A stretch of 64,000 bases of DNA from Locusta migratoria (GCA_026315105.1 CM048744.1:357617168-357681167); one strand, 5' to 3'; numbered from the stretch's first letter, positions 12,601-25,029 are shown. Made by a program: numbers and translations. The notes: generated by a model from the letters alone, not told the origin.

Positions 12601-13204
12601 CAGTGGGCCATGTAGCTACAACGTGAAACTCTCAGCAAGAACAAAACACAGTTGCTGATACAAATTTACTGTTTTCTGGTGAAGGGGATAATTGCACAAT
12701 TGTGCAGTGTGTTTCGTTTTGTCAATACTAGGTATGAAGATGATGATAAAGAATAGTGTTAAATTGTTATTTTTTGTAATTAACATTTTCAAAGATATAA
12801 AATTTTATACAGCATAGAGCCCAATCCGTTCAGTGGATATTAGTGAAGGATATGCACATATTGTTACTATTTATAGTAATGAATCTATGTGTGATCTGAC
12901 ACAATTATTTCAGATTTGTTGGTGTCCACAGCTGTGTTGTTTTGTGTTTTCTTGCACTGATAACTAACAATATTGTTGCATGATGAGAGTAACTCTAGCA
13001 TTGTATTGCTATTATCATTCTGCAATAACTTATACATATTTGGCTGTATGGTCAGTGTTTGTGAGTAGCATTGCTATTCTCCCTCTTGCTGTCCATCCAG
13101 TGGCATATTTGTTGGCAGACAAATGTTCATCAAGTGATAAATAATTTTCCACATTATTAAACGTTCAAGACTTCGTGTTGTCTGGCTTTCACTTGATTTA
13201 TTAA
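9609..13204. other. 3' UTR candidate and AT-rich downstream sequence
   Basis: Directly downstream of the membrane-protein stop. The first clear AATAAA is at 10279-10284, which would give a 3' UTR of about 680 nt. Further AT-rich sequence continues with only short chance open frames. Another AATAAA lies at about 16889, so a much longer UTR cannot be excluded. Confidence 0.4.
10279..10284 (+). terminator. Candidate polyadenylation signal AATAAA
   Basis: Canonical hexamer about 670 nt after the stop codon at 9606-9608, followed within 40 bases by a T-rich stretch. Confidence 0.4.
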
Positions 13205-13450
13205 ACACCCCTTTAGCCTCGCCGAGGAAGGTGGTGCAGTGGTAAGGCATTGGACTCATGTTCAGAAGGATGGTGGTTCAAATGCACTTCAGACCATCCA
13301 AGTTTAGGTTTTTTGTGTTTTCCTAAATCATTCCAGGAAAATGGCATGGTGATTTTTTTGAAAGAGCATGGCTGATTTCCTTCCCCCATCCTTATACACA
13401 CAATCAGTGTGTGAGGTCTGTCACTAATGATCACACTGTCAATGACAGGT
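13205..13450 (+). repeat. Second tRNA-SINE family
   Basis: The head reads like a tRNA (GGTGGTGCAGTGGTAAGGCA as A-box region, GGTGGTTCAAATGC as B-box region). The body has the 'cctaaatcattccaggaaaatgg' and 'gctgatttccttcccccatcc' blocks that I associate with a widespread arthropod SINE. It differs from the family at 5175. No exact TSD was found. Confidence 0.62.
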
Positions 13451-13469
13451 TAAACTGTAATCTTCCTTC

Positions 13470-14530
13470 CTTCCTCTATCCTCCTTAATGTGACATCCAG
13501 TTCCATCCAATATTTTTCATCTGAGTGTCAATCCTCTTATTTGCCAGACAGTCTGGTACCCTTGGTACTCAGACGAAGTCCACATTGAAATTGATCATTT
13601 CTGCCTCCACAAAGTTATTGTAGTGTGAAATTAATTCCAGCAGCAAAAGGTAGTCTACAAACATTATAACTGATTACTTTAAAGTTATTAGGGTTATCTG
13701 CTTGTGTTCCACAGAGTTTAGTCATAATCAATTTCTTGCGAGCTTCATTTTCAACTTTTTCCATGTGCTTGCTTCTGTATCTCCAATAGCTGCAATGACT
13801 TTTTCATTTTATTTATGAAGAAAGCATTTTGTAAACACAGCCAAATCTTTTTTATGGAATTTTTTGTTGATGGTATCATTACCTCTGAAGATAATACGCT
13901 TATTATCAGAAATTGCATAATACAGCCTTGCCCAAAAACAACTTGTTTCAACTCTTTTGCTTTCACATACCTTACTCTTTTGTAATATTTTAGACCGTTT
14001 GGCACCCTTGATATTCCACCAAACTTAATATTGAGGTTCAAAATTTCTGCTTCCACAAACTTCAGTTCATAAAACACTTCATCTAATCTCTTTTCAGTCA
14101 CCTGCATCACATTGTTGTCCCATGAAATGTTATAGATAATTCTGTACACAATCATATGTATTCTCCAAAATAGTGCCTCATTTTGCCTTAGGCCTTATTC
14201 TTTTGCTAACATGTCATTCCCCCATCAAAAGGCATTCTTGGCTCAAATGTGATGGCACACAAATCGGTATTTGTGTGTGTCCTGTATTAGTCGTGTGTTG
14301 TGTTGCCCATGCCTTTAACATTCATGTATTAGGTGACATGACCCTATAAATTATATGATGAATGTGAGCCACATTTCTGCCCAATGTTGTGCAGACTAGT
14401 CTGTATGTCCCCCACTGTGTACACATCTGACTTTGACAATATTTAACGTCACTCTATCCTCATCAATGTGACATCCTATTTTCTCCAATTTTCTACACCT
14501 GTGCGTCAGTATCCTCATCTGTCACATTCG
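13470..14530 (-). other. Decayed, internally duplicated coding-like segment, unidentified
   Basis: Minus-strand translation shows the same two blocks twice. FVEAEILNLNIKFGGISRVP (about 14060-14000) matches FVEAEMINFNVDF...VPRVP (about 13615-13555). A block around DTQMKNIGWNWMSH (about 13530-13490) has a counterpart near 14510-14450. Between them lies a 134-codon open frame (14155-13751). I do not recognise the protein. A tandemly duplicated piece of a mobile-element ORF is the simplest reading. Confidence 0.35.
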
Positions 14531-14606
14531 AGTTTTACCTCAAATGTTTTAGTGTTACTTCTTATGACAAGATGTGTAATGGAGAGCTAATTCCTTAAGT
14601 TCAGTG

Positions 14607-14609
<3 letters not shown>

Positions 14610-14646
<37 letters not shown>
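14610..14646. repeat. (GT)n microsatellite
   Basis: About 18 GT units in a row. Confidence 0.97.
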
Positions 14647-14647
<1 letters not shown>

Positions 14648-14649
<2 letters not shown>

Positions 14650-17210
14650 AACTCAGTGTCAAAATCTGAGTAAGCATTTTTAAGCAGTGACTGAACAGTA
14701 CCCTGATGTACACATGGAACACACATTTGGCACTTCCTTCTGGCTGCCTAAAATATATCAATCACAGTATATGGCTCCTTCGTTACTCTTGAAAGAAATC
14801 TTGGACAGTGAGCAGGAGCCATTAACTACACTGTCTTATACTACAACCCACTAAACCTAACATGTACAGATAAGTTGTACAGATAAAGCAGCAGGAATAG
14901 AGACCCAGTTGACAGAAGACCTAAAACAATTCATCATAATTCAGCCCAACATTCTGAAATCTCCGGAGATAAGTGGCCCCATCACACTCATTTCATAGCC
15001 CAAAGAATTGTAAAACACATATTTGACTTGCAGCACCAGGAAAAGTTATTTCATTGGTGGTTTATATGACAAAACTTGTGTCTTTTTATGTTTCATTTTG
15101 ATTTCCTAACAGCCAGATGAAAATGATTAACTTTGCATTATCTACATTGTAATGAGAGAGATTAAATGTAACCACAGTTTAGTGAAGGTTGGTGAAAGCA
15201 TTTTTAGTATGATAACAAAGTTAAAGGGGTTGATTGGTAATACTACATTCCAATAACATTGGAATTCAGTAGAGACAGCAGTGTTTTATAGTTGCATTGA
15301 TGATAGGAGTGTACATCAGTTTCCATGTGGACACCTAAATATGTCATTACCATTTGTACTTATTGAGTGGACATTGTTATTATAGAAGAAAATTCTTATT
15401 TTTAATTATAAGATCAGAATTGTATTAACAAGATGAATAGGTAAATTGATGAAATGACACATGGTGTATAAGTATAACCATTGTCTTAGCTTTTAGAATA
15501 CAATACCAAAGTTTGGACATTAAAGGATTTTGTATTTTAATACACTTACTTGTTTGATTTGCTGATGTACCAAATTGAACAAGTAATTCATTCGGAATAG
15601 CAGTACCTCAGTAATGTCATAGTTAGAACCTCGTTTAGAAACATAGTTTTGTTGTTTTATATCTGGACTGTAAAGGTTTGGTGATTTGCCATTAGCTACT
15701 GTAATTAATACTCATGCTGCAAGGCTTAATGATAGGACATACTTAAATATTATTATTAACTCAACACTGCCATATCATGGAAGGAATACAACCAACAGAT
15801 TGAGTAAAGATAACTGCACATTCTGTGTAGTGGAGTTTTAAGCAGTAAGTATTAACAAATGAGATGCACAACTGTCAAGTTTCAGTACTGAGCAAATTAC
15901 TATGTCTGTATATTTTAAATAAGACATATATCTAAAATGTTTTAAAATTCTTATTCATATGCCTATGTATTGATAATTGCCTCCATTGTACATTGAGTAG
16001 CTATGTTCACTTACTATAATATTAGAAGTTAAAATATTGTGAGCATATGTTGAGAAACCAACCTTTACTTCACATGGGAATTGCTGCGTTGATTTGTATA
16101 GTCCATAAAGTTAATCACTTCTCAATGTAAATACAAACTCACTGTAGAGGACTAATGCAATCGGAGGCAAAGAAAATGAAAATAATAAAAAAAGAGAAAC
16201 TTGGTTAATATTAGTTGTTGTTCACATAAAGGTACATGGCCCCCAAATGGTGTCTTAAAATTGAAAATTTCATAATTCTATATTCTGCACCTAGCTGATA
16301 TTATTAGAATGAAATGGTGGTTGTGAATTACATACTCATAATTAGTTTTTTTTTCTTTAATTTTATTTTTGGAGGATTTACATTCTGCTGGTTTTAGAGA
16401 ACTCAGTGCTTAACGATGTAAATGGTTGTGAAACAAACATGTTTCTTCATATTCTGTTTCAATATTGTGAGCATACATCACCAAATATTGTTATAATTGC
16501 AATGCAACAAGGAAAATATAAAACCTGTATTGCAGTTGCCTGTGATATTTATGTCCAAATTGTAGTTTGCTACAGAATAATTTAACGTGATTGTATTGTC
16601 AGTGTGGGATGTCCTTGCTGTACAACTGTGTAGTCTACTTATTTGAACATTGCTTCTTATGTACTTAAATATTTTCTTATAGTCGCATTTGTACTTAAAG
16701 ACATACACAAATTGAGCTTGCTCTGAAGGCAGTCATTTGTGCAACTATTGTGAATTGCAATTTTTTGTATGTATTTTTAGAGTTCATACTCTACCCATAT
16801 TTTGATAAGTCATTTACAGTTTTAATCATGGCTTTTATACTTTGATTACTCTGTGAAACAGCTTAATGTGATACATATTGCTTTATTTAATAAACAGACT
16901 GCTTATTATCTTGACTACATGTTCAGTTTTTCTCATATCATCCTGATACCCACAACACCAGAAAGCATTGAGAAGTATATTATGTACTGCCCGACATGGT
17001 GAAAAAATTTATAATTAAAAGGCACATTTAACACAAACAAAAACTACAGATCTTGCAGTTAGGTAGGGGTAGCCAGACTTAAATTCCTATGAGGGAGTAA
17101 ATCTGATGGTATCGAAACACTAAAATGTGGCAGATTTACTTCTGCCATTACCTTATATACCCATGAAACAAAGTTCATATCTGACAAAAATTACTTTTTT
17201 TTTCTTTCAG
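14648..17210. other. AT-rich non-coding sequence
   Basis: No gene or repeat family recognised. An AATAAA at about 16889-16894 precedes a T-rich stretch and could be a distal polyadenylation site for the upstream plus-strand gene. Confidence 0.4.
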
Positions 17211-17213
17211 TAA

Positions 17214-17350
17214 TGGAGGGTAAATAACGACTCACTGTAAAGAGGCTCTCTGAGCTGCTGACAAGCTCGAAAAATAGACAATTACATTCACACACAACTT
17301 AAATTTTTGGCCAAGGCCTTCATCAGAAAAAGAAAGACATACATTCACAT
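17214..17350 (-). repeat. PLE-end-like repeat arm with degenerate hammerhead-like core
   Basis: It resembles the foldback at 56571-56790: the 'atggagggtaaataacgactcactgtaa' type left arm is followed by the core. On the minus strand CTGATGA (17326-17320) is followed by AGGCCTTGGCC and AAAA where the hammerhead core would have GAAA, then TTTAAGTTGTGTGTG. Confidence 0.5.
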
Positions 17351-18485
17351 AATCTCCCAGACAACTATACAAAAACACACACACAACCACCAGATCCTAC
17401 TGCCCCAATGCTACAAGCATCTTGAATGTGAGGGTGGGGGGGAGAGGAGGAGGATTCTGGGTAGGATGGCGATGGATTGTAAATGCTCTGATAGGTGGGA
17501 ATGTGACATGCGCCACTGAATACTGTGAAGGAAAGTGTAGAGTAGTGTGGGGGATTTGAAACAATGGAAATAATAAGGTAAAACTAGAAAAGGGGATATT
17601 GTAATGGGGGACACACAGTTGCAAGGAAGATGGGTGTAGGGATGGCAGGTATCTCTGACGTCCACACTCCTGAAACACCACCTTCATGACCTAAGTCATG
17701 AACTACCTTTCCTTTCTGTTCCCATCCTTTCTTCTTCCCTTCTCTCCCACATGACGAAGGAACTGCTTGTCCTTTTTGTCCCCTTTTTTCTGTTTCTTCA
17801 TTTGTGTTACTATCGGCAGTACAGCACAATGGTAAGTACTGGCCAACCATTCTCTCATTTTTAATAATATTTACTATAATTTTTAGTAATTACAGTTTCA
17901 TTCTACCACTTTCACACATGATACTCATCTTTTTAATATTTCGGTGTATGGGGGTTCTGCTCGCTGCAACATTATTCTCCTGGGGCGTTATGGTAGAAAT
18001 AAATACTCTATATGTACAATTTTTCACTTCTTCTTTAATTTAAATCAAACTTTTTCTCCACCAAAACATTACAATAATGTACACAAATTACCACAACAAC
18101 ACAGACTGACAGATTCCAAAGTACTCGACAAAAGAAAAAACTCGAACTCCCCACGCAAGGCAGTGAGGCAAATATATAACATCGGCAATAATGAGATTAC
18201 ATTAAGCATTGTTCATAACAATAGAATATACTGATTTACAATTAACAAAAAAACAGAAAAACATTTCATGTACACACAAATAATCACAATAAAAAATGAG
18301 AACTATACACACAATAATTTTAGATCACACCTTCTTTTAAAGTTTTAATCACACTACTTTTTGTTTGACAACAAACCAAAATGTTAAATGTCAATTAATT
18401 AGTTAACGAGTACATCACATATGTTCCTAACATATATCGAACTATCAATTACATTGTCAATTCTGAAACTAGGTTTAAAATGTCA
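17351..18485. other. Unidentified, partly pyrimidine-rich sequence
   Basis: A G-rich then C/T-rich stretch (17420-17800) precedes AT-rich sequence. Open frames here are low-complexity. It may be more of the adjoining repeat but I cannot place it. Confidence 0.35.
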
Positions 18486-18525
18486 CGTCAGTCAATATAT
18501 ACAAAGAAACACAATATACAAATTT
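18486..18525 (+). repeat. 40-bp perfect direct repeat, copy 1
   Basis: Identical to 22468-22507. The pair brackets the RTE insertion with unequal flanks (246 and 409 bp). Its nature is unknown. Confidence 0.85.
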
Positions 18526-18771
18526 CGACTTTACAGTAATTTAAACAATTAGCTGATCTACACAACTTGTTTATGAGCCTATCATACATACAATGCTATT
18601 AATTTTTATTTCTTTTTGTTTTTTACAAAAGATTTTACAATTCGTCTGTTTAAGTCTTGAAATAACATACAATGATGCAACTATTGCTTATAGAACTGTC
18701 TGGAAAGCAAATATATGAATCTCCTAATTAATGAAGACTATCACTTGTTTTAATCACAGTATCACCCAGAC

Positions 18772-21700
18772 CCACCCCCATGAACCACAGACATTGCCGA
18801 GGTGGGGTGGCTTGCGTGCCTCAACGATACAGATAGCCGTACCGTAGGTGCAACCACAGTGGAGGGGTATCTGTGGAGAGGCCAGACAAACGTGTGGTTC
18901 CTGAAGAGGGGCAGCAGCCTTTTCAGTAGTTACAGGGGCAACAGTCTGGATGATTGACTGAGCTGGCCTTGTAACATCAGCTAATGTGGCTTTGCCACAC
19001 AGCTACTGCGAACGGCTGAAAGCAAGGGGAAACTACAGCCGTTATTTTTCCCGAGGACATGCAGCTCTACTGTATGAACATATGATGATGGCATCCTCTC
19101 GGGTAAAATATTCTGGAGGTAAAATAGTCCCCCATTCGGATCTCCGGGCGGGGACTACTCAAGAGGATGTGATCATCAGGAAAGACAATACTGGCATTCT
19201 ACGGGTCGGAGCGTGGAATGTTAGATCCCTTAATCGAGTAAGAAAATTAGAAAATTTAAAAAAGGGAAATGGATAGGTTGAAGTTAGATATAGTGGGGAT
19301 TATTGAAGTTCGGTGGCAGGATGAACAGGATTTCTGGTCAGGTGACTACAGGATTATAAATACAAAATCAGTTGGGAGTATCACAGGAGTAGGATTGATA
19401 ATGAATAAGAAAATAGGAATGCGGGTAAACTGCTATGACCAGCACAGCGATCATATTATCATTGTCAAGATAGATACGAAGCCAACACCGACAACAGTAG
19501 TACAGGTTTCTATGCCAACTAGCTCTGCCGATGATGAGGAAATCGAAGAAATATATGAGGAGCTAAAGGAAATTATTCAGACAATTAAGGGAGAGGAAAA
19601 CTTAATTGTTATGGGAGACTGGAATTCGGTAGTAGGACAAGGAAGGGAAGGGAAGGGAAGATAGTGGGGGAATATGGTCTGGGCAAAAGGAATGAAAGAG
19701 GAAGCCGCCTGGTAGAATTTTGCACGGAACATAATTTAGTTATAACAAACACCTGGTTTAAGAATCACAAAAGAAGGTTGTATACGTGGAAGAGACCAGG
19801 AGACACCGGGAGATACCGGATAGATTTTATAATGGTAAAACATAGATTTCGGAACCAGGTTTTGAAGTGTAGGACATACCCAGGGGCAGACATAGACTCT
19901 GACCATAACTTGTTGGTTATGAACTGTAGGCTGAAACTGAAGAAACTAGGAAAATAAAGAGATGGGACCTGGATAAATTGAAGGAACCTGAAGTTCTTAA
20001 GAATTTCAGAGGGAGCTTCAGGCAACAATTGACAGAAACGGGGGAAAATAAAACAGTTGAGGAGGAATGGGTAAAATTGAGAGATGAAATAGTGAAGGAA
20101 GCAGAGGACAAAATAGGTAGGAAGGCAAGACCTACAAAAAATCCTTGGATATCACAAGAGATACTAGATTTAATCGATGAAAGGAGAAAATATAAAAATG
20201 CAGTAAATGAAACAGGCAAAATGGAGTACAAACGACTAAGAAATGAGATTGACAGGAAGTGCAAAATGGCTAAGCAGGAATGGCTAGAAGGCAAATGCAA
20301 GGATGTAGAAGAATGTATAAATAGGGGAAAAATAGATACAGCCTACTGGAAAATAAAAGAAACATTTGGCGATAGGAAGGGCATCTCTATGCATGTCAGG
20401 GACACTGATGGAAAGCCGGTTCTCAGCAAAGAAGGGAAAGCTGAAAGGTGGAAAGAGTATATAGAGGGGCTCTACAAAGGAAATGAACTTCGAGACACAA
20501 TTGTAGGAAGGGAAGAGGATGTAGATGATGATGAAATAGGAGATATTATACTGAGAGATGAATTTGACAGAGCACTGAAAGATCTAAGTCGAAACAAGGC
20601 CCCTGGAGTAGATGATATCCCGTCAGAGCTACTGAAGTCTCTGGGAGAACCAGCCATGACAAAATTGTTTCACATTGTGTGTAAGATGTATGAGACAGGT
20701 GAAGTACCCTCAGACTTTAAGAAAAATGTAATAATCCCCATTCCAAAGAAAGCAGGTGCAGACAGGTGTGAAAACTACAGAACCATCAGTTTAATAAGTC
20801 ATGGTTGCAAAATATTAACACGAATTATATACAGAAGGATGGAAAAGCTGGTAGAAGCCGACCTCGGGGAAGACCAGTTTGGGTTCAGGAGAAATGTAGG
20901 AACACGGGAGGCAATACTCACTTTACGGCTTATCCTAGAAGATAGATTAAGAAAAGGCAAATCAACATTTCTAGCTTTTGTAGATTTGGAGAAGGCTTTT
21001 GACAATGTTGATTGGAACAAACTATTTTCAAGTTCTGAAGCAAGCAGGAGTAAAATATAGGGAGCGTAAGGTTATTTACAACTTGTACAAAAACCAGACA
21101 GCGGTTGTCAGAGTTGAAGGGCATGAAAGGGATGCAGTGGTTGGAAAGGGAGTAAGACAGGGTTGTAGCCTTTCCCCAATGTTGTTCAATTTGTACATTG
21201 AGCAAGCTATAAAGGAAAGCAAGGAGAAATTTGGAGAAGGAATTAAAGTTCAGGGTGAAGAATTGAAAACATTGCGTTTTGCCGACGACATAGTAATTCT
21301 GTCAGATACAGCAAATGACCTGCAAGAGCAATTGAACGGAATGGACAGTGTGCTGAAAGGTGCATATAAGATGAACATTAACAAGAGTAAAACTAGGGTA
21401 ATGGAGTGCAGTGTAAGAAAATCAGGTGATGCTGAAGGAATTAGATTAGGTAACGAAACAATAAAGGAGGTAGATGAGTTTTGTTACTTGGGCAGTAAAA
21501 TAACAAATGATGGTCGCAGTACAGAGGATATAAAATGCAGAATGGCAATGGGTAGAAAGGCGTTTTTGAAAAAGAGAAATTTGTTAACATCTAATATTGA
21601 TTTAAGCCTAAGGAAGTCCTTTCTGAAGGCATTTGTATGGAGTGTTGCCTTGTATGGGAGTGAAACATGGACGATAAGCAGTGTGGACAGAAAGAGGATA

Positions 21701-22058
21701 GAGGCTTTTGAAATGTGGTGCTACAGAAGAATGCTGAAGATTAGGTGGGTGGATCGCGTAACTAATGAGGTGGTACTGAACCGAATTGGGGAGAAAAGAA
21801 ATTTCTGGCATACCTTGACTAAAAGAAGGGATAGATTGGTAGGACACATTCTTAGACATCAAGGAATTGTGAATTTAGCATTGGAGGGAAGTGTGTGGGG
21901 TAAAAATCGCAGAGGGAGGCCAAGAGACGCGTATAATAAGCAGATTCAAGTGGATGTGGGTTGTCGTTCTTATGAGGAGATGAAAAGGCTTGCTCAGGAT
22001 AGAGTAGGGTGGAGAGCTGCATCAAACCAGTCTCTGGACTGAAGACCACAACAACAAC
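18772..22058 (+). mobile_element. Near-complete RTE-type LINE with 11-bp TSD
   Basis: A 3287-bp element bounded by the duplication atcacccagac at 18761-18771 and 22059-22069. It has a GC-richer 5' leader of about 310 bp, one broken long ORF and a short 3' end ending in a (CAA)n-like tail. The leader and ORF are the type often annotated in insects as 'craniofacial development protein 2-like' endonuclease/reverse transcriptase. Other, more decayed copies of the same family lie at 1924, 52613, 53036 and 60535, so this is the best reference copy in the window. Confidence 0.93.
19082..22042 (+). pseudogene. RTE endonuclease/reverse transcriptase, four frame breaks
   Basis: Probable start ATG at 19082; the reading frame upstream begins at a GTG. 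Order of parts: an apurinic-type endonuclease with LRVGAWNVRSLNR, VMGDWNSVVG, YRIDFIMV and a final SDHN (19195-19915); a linker; and an RT with KAPGVDDIPSELL, NYRTISLISHGCK, FVDLEKAFDNVDW, GVRQGCSLSPMLFNLYIE and the catalytic FADD (21279-21290). A C-terminal region with EAFEMWCYRRMLKIRWVDRV and LVGHILRH follows. The protein would nick target DNA and copy element RNA. Frame changes fall near 19265, 19655 (inside a repeated ggaag tract), 19955 and 21030. Each looks like a one- or two-base indel, so the copy is young but not functional as read. Confidence 0.92.
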
Positions 22059-22069
22059 ATCACCCAGAC

Positions 22070-22467
22070 ACTGCCCTACACTGATTCCTAGGCTGGCTGT
22101 TACGTTTTTAACTTCACACATATATCACAACTGAACCACACGATTCCGGATCCAACGCAGACGGTATCGTACAATAACATTGAGATGAGGGGGCCAGTAG
22201 TATCGTTACATCCTTCATTTACTCTCTGCCCTGTACATACTTTTTCTTCAAATTTCTGCCCATTACCTTCTCACTTCATCAAGTTGTCATCATATGGTAG
22301 GATTTTCACGTCATCCACTATCCATCTTTGACAACTTTCATTATGACGTTTTCCATGACTACTAACATTACTGGTGAGATTACACTCACTTATCAAATCC
22401 CATTATTTGTTCTAAGCCATTCCAATTTTTTGCCATCCATTGTTGCAATTCAAGCATATTTCTGATT
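22070..22467. other. Spacer right of the RTE element
   Basis: No gene recognised. It ends at the second copy of the 40-bp direct repeat. Confidence 0.4.
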
Positions 22468-22507
22468 CGTCAGTCAATATATACAAAGAAACACAATATA
22501 CAAATTT
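22468..22507 (+). repeat. 40-bp perfect direct repeat, copy 2
   Basis: Identical to 18486-18525; flanking bases differ. Confidence 0.85.
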
Positions 22508-22848
22508 TGACAGTTCCGGTCTACTCAAACCTTGCTATTCTCTTTTCCTCTTATGCTGCCTTAAACCTTGTTTATTTTTATGAATACAACTATGGGCTCT
22601 TCCTGACTTCACTTTTCCTGCTGTCTAGCTGTAAATATGGTATCTATAGTTAATTTTCCAGACTAAAATACTTTTTCTTCCCTCAATTTTGATTCTCTCT
22701 TGCAATAGCACAGTAATGACGTTCCTCAGAATGCCTTGTTGTACTTATCATACCTATATTTAATAACTGCCACTGTCCAACCAGGAAATCTTTTCCCAGG
22801 TCCCTATTACTCTCATTCTACACAGGCAGTGAATCCTGATAGATCCTA
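22508..22848. other. AT-rich spacer
   Basis: Nothing recognised. Confidence 0.4.
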
Positions 22849-22860
22849 TAACTTTGATCA

Positions 22861-23058
22861 AAATGTTCAAATGTTTGTACAGTTTATGGGACTTAACTAC
22901 GAGCTCATCAGACCCTAAACTTACAAACTACTTATCAACTACCTTATACTAAGGACGGCACAAATATCCATGCCTGAGGGGGGATTCGAACCCCCGACCG
23001 TAGTGACCGTGCAGACCGTGACTGGAGCGCCTCAGTCTCCTCGGCCACTGCGGCCGGC
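22861..23058 (-). repeat. tRNA-derived SINE with 12-bp TSD
   Basis: A minus-strand full copy of the main SINE family. On the minus strand it starts GCCGGCCGCAGTGGCCGAGG, carries the B-box GGGGGTTCGAATCCC and ends with the TTAAGTCCCATAAA-type tail. The duplication taactttgatca is perfect at 22849-22860 and 23059-23070. Confidence 0.95.
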
Positions 23059-23070
23059 TAACTTTGATCA

Positions 23071-23640
23071 TTTCCACTGTGATATCTACCACAGATAAAT
23101 TGCAAGTTTTTATTTCTTTATGTCACCAGATCTGTTAGGACGTTACGTCTTTCTACTCCTTCCATTTAGTAATATGTATTTTTTAAAATCTTTGGGTTCA
23201 TACAGATTTTAGAACTATACTCTTCAAGAGCACCTTTACGACAATTTGTAGGGGGGGAGGTAGCCTGGCAGGGGTGCAGATAATGTTTAACATTGTGGAA
23301 AAAAATCAACTTAAAGTAGACATAAAGAAGTTCTAGTTCTGACATTTGTAAACTCAGTTTTATTACTAGAATATAGACTTTTAAAAACAGAAGAATACAC
23401 AACTATGCTATATTCTTTCCTTTTCTTGAGAGCTATTTTCTTATATCTTATAAGAGACCCAAAAATAGGACCTTAAAAGTAATAAAAAGTGGTAAGAAAT
23501 AAAGTTGTTGTCTGTGAAACTGTATTAATGTTCAATTAGCCCAAATGCTTTTTCAGAAATAAACATAATATGTTAGAGGATTTAAAAGGTTGTCACTGAC
23601 AAATGGAGTTACAATGTTTTCATTGCCTACCATCCCCTAG
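23071..23640. other. AT-rich spacer
   Basis: Nothing recognised. Confidence 0.4.
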
Positions 23641-23644
23641 ATTC

Positions 23645-24390
23645 TTATCTACATCCACATCCATACTCCCCAAGCCACCTCACAGAGTGTGTCGGAGGGT
23701 ACTTTGTGTACCACTGTCACTTCCTCCTCCTGTTCCAATTGTGTATGGTTTGCAGGGAAAATATTGTTGGTAAGCCTATGGGTAGACTCTAATCTCTCAT
23801 TTTATGTTCAAATGTTTGTAGAGCTTATGGGACTTAACTATGGGGTCATAAGTCCATAAACTTACAAACTACTTATGAAATAGCGTATACTAAAGACAGC
23901 ACAGACATCCATGCCCGAAGGGGGATTCAAACCCCCGACCGCAGCGGCCATGCAGACCGTGACTGGCATGCCGCAGACTGCTCGGCCGTCTCATTTTATG
24001 CTTGTAAACTTTTGGCCAGATACATAGGAGGAAGCAATATAATGGTTGACTCTTCAAGAAAATATATTAATGGAACTTCGACAGCAGCATTTACCGCAAT
24101 GCAGAACGTCCCTCTTGCAGCGTCAGTCACTGGAGTTTCCTTACCATCTCTGACACTATTGTGCTTACTTAATGAGCCTGTAACAAAGTGTGTTGCTCTC
24201 TATTGGGTCTTCTGTATATCTTCTATTTACCCTTTCTGGTATGAATCCCACACTGATGAGCAATACTAAAGTGCTGGCCATACCAGAGTGTTGTAACCTA
24301 CTTCCATTGTTGGCTGACTACTGGGGATTCTTCCAATATATCTCTGGCATCTGCCTTACCCACAATTAATGTTATATGGCCATTCCTTTT
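23645..24390 (-). mobile_element. 3' fragment of a jockey-like LINE, split by a SINE
   Basis: The minus-strand C-terminal part of a non-LTR element whose RT and ORF1 pieces lie at 27345-30000. The stretch 'ctacatccacatccatactccccaagccacct' near 23650 marks the usual 3' end of this family as I know it. Coding remnants run to about 24390, where similarity stops. It is heavily decayed and interrupted by the SINE at 23807-23988. The family assignment rests on remembered repeat consensus and needs a search. Confidence 0.6.
23807..23988 (-). repeat. tRNA-derived SINE with 12-bp TSD inside a LINE fragment
   Basis: Same family as 22861. The B-box region reads GGGGGTTTGAATCCC on the minus strand. The duplication tctcattttatg is perfect at 23795-23806 and 23989-24000. 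It inserted after the host LINE fragment had been placed. Confidence 0.95.
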
Positions 24391-25029
24391 CGGATAGGTT
24401 GTGACGAATCCTGCTGTTGCTGATCCCAAGATGCTCCAGACGAACTGTGTCCATATTACAAGACAGTTCTATTAACAGGACGCCGGGGGATGATGAGGTA
24501 CACGTTATAAAAAAAAGAAAAACACTTAGCCTGGATTCCTGATGTTCGATGAGATTGGCCGATCTAGGTTGTGGTTGAAGTCCGTTGATCCAGGTTTACT
24601 TCGGAGCTACATTCACATAACTGAAACTCACTTATTTAAACTTTTTCTGAATAAATGTTTTATCATCATTTTTTTTGACTGTTGCACAATTGCTAAAATT
24701 CAGCAGCAATATAACACAGATGTTTACAGGTTTGTAACTAGGAACAGAGTAACAAAACATGGCTTCTCTTTCTGTGTAATAAGACTAATGACAGTGTTCT
24801 AAAATTCACAATTAAACAATATTCTTTTACTTTAAATATGCCAAAATACATAAATTAAAATATTACATTTAGGCTTCAACTATTTATCTCAATGTACGTA
24901 TGTGTTTTATGAAATTTGTATTTAATAGTGTACGCAAAGTAAGAGTCATGTTTTGACTCGTTTTTAAAATAACTCAATTTATTTACGCTATTTGTGTTTT
25001 TGAAGTGCACACTTACCTGTTTTGACAAT
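24391..25029. other. Non-coding spacer
   Basis: AT-rich, no gene recognised. Confidence 0.4.

Noticed and set aside
17307..18234. Cluster of overlapping short open frames on both strands
   Set aside because: Low-complexity G-rich and C/T-rich composition and no conserved motif.
18486..22507. LTR retrotransposon bounded by 40-bp direct repeats
   Set aside because: Repeats are too short for LTRs, there is no TG...CA structure, primer-binding site or gag-pol between them; the interior is explained by an RTE LINE.
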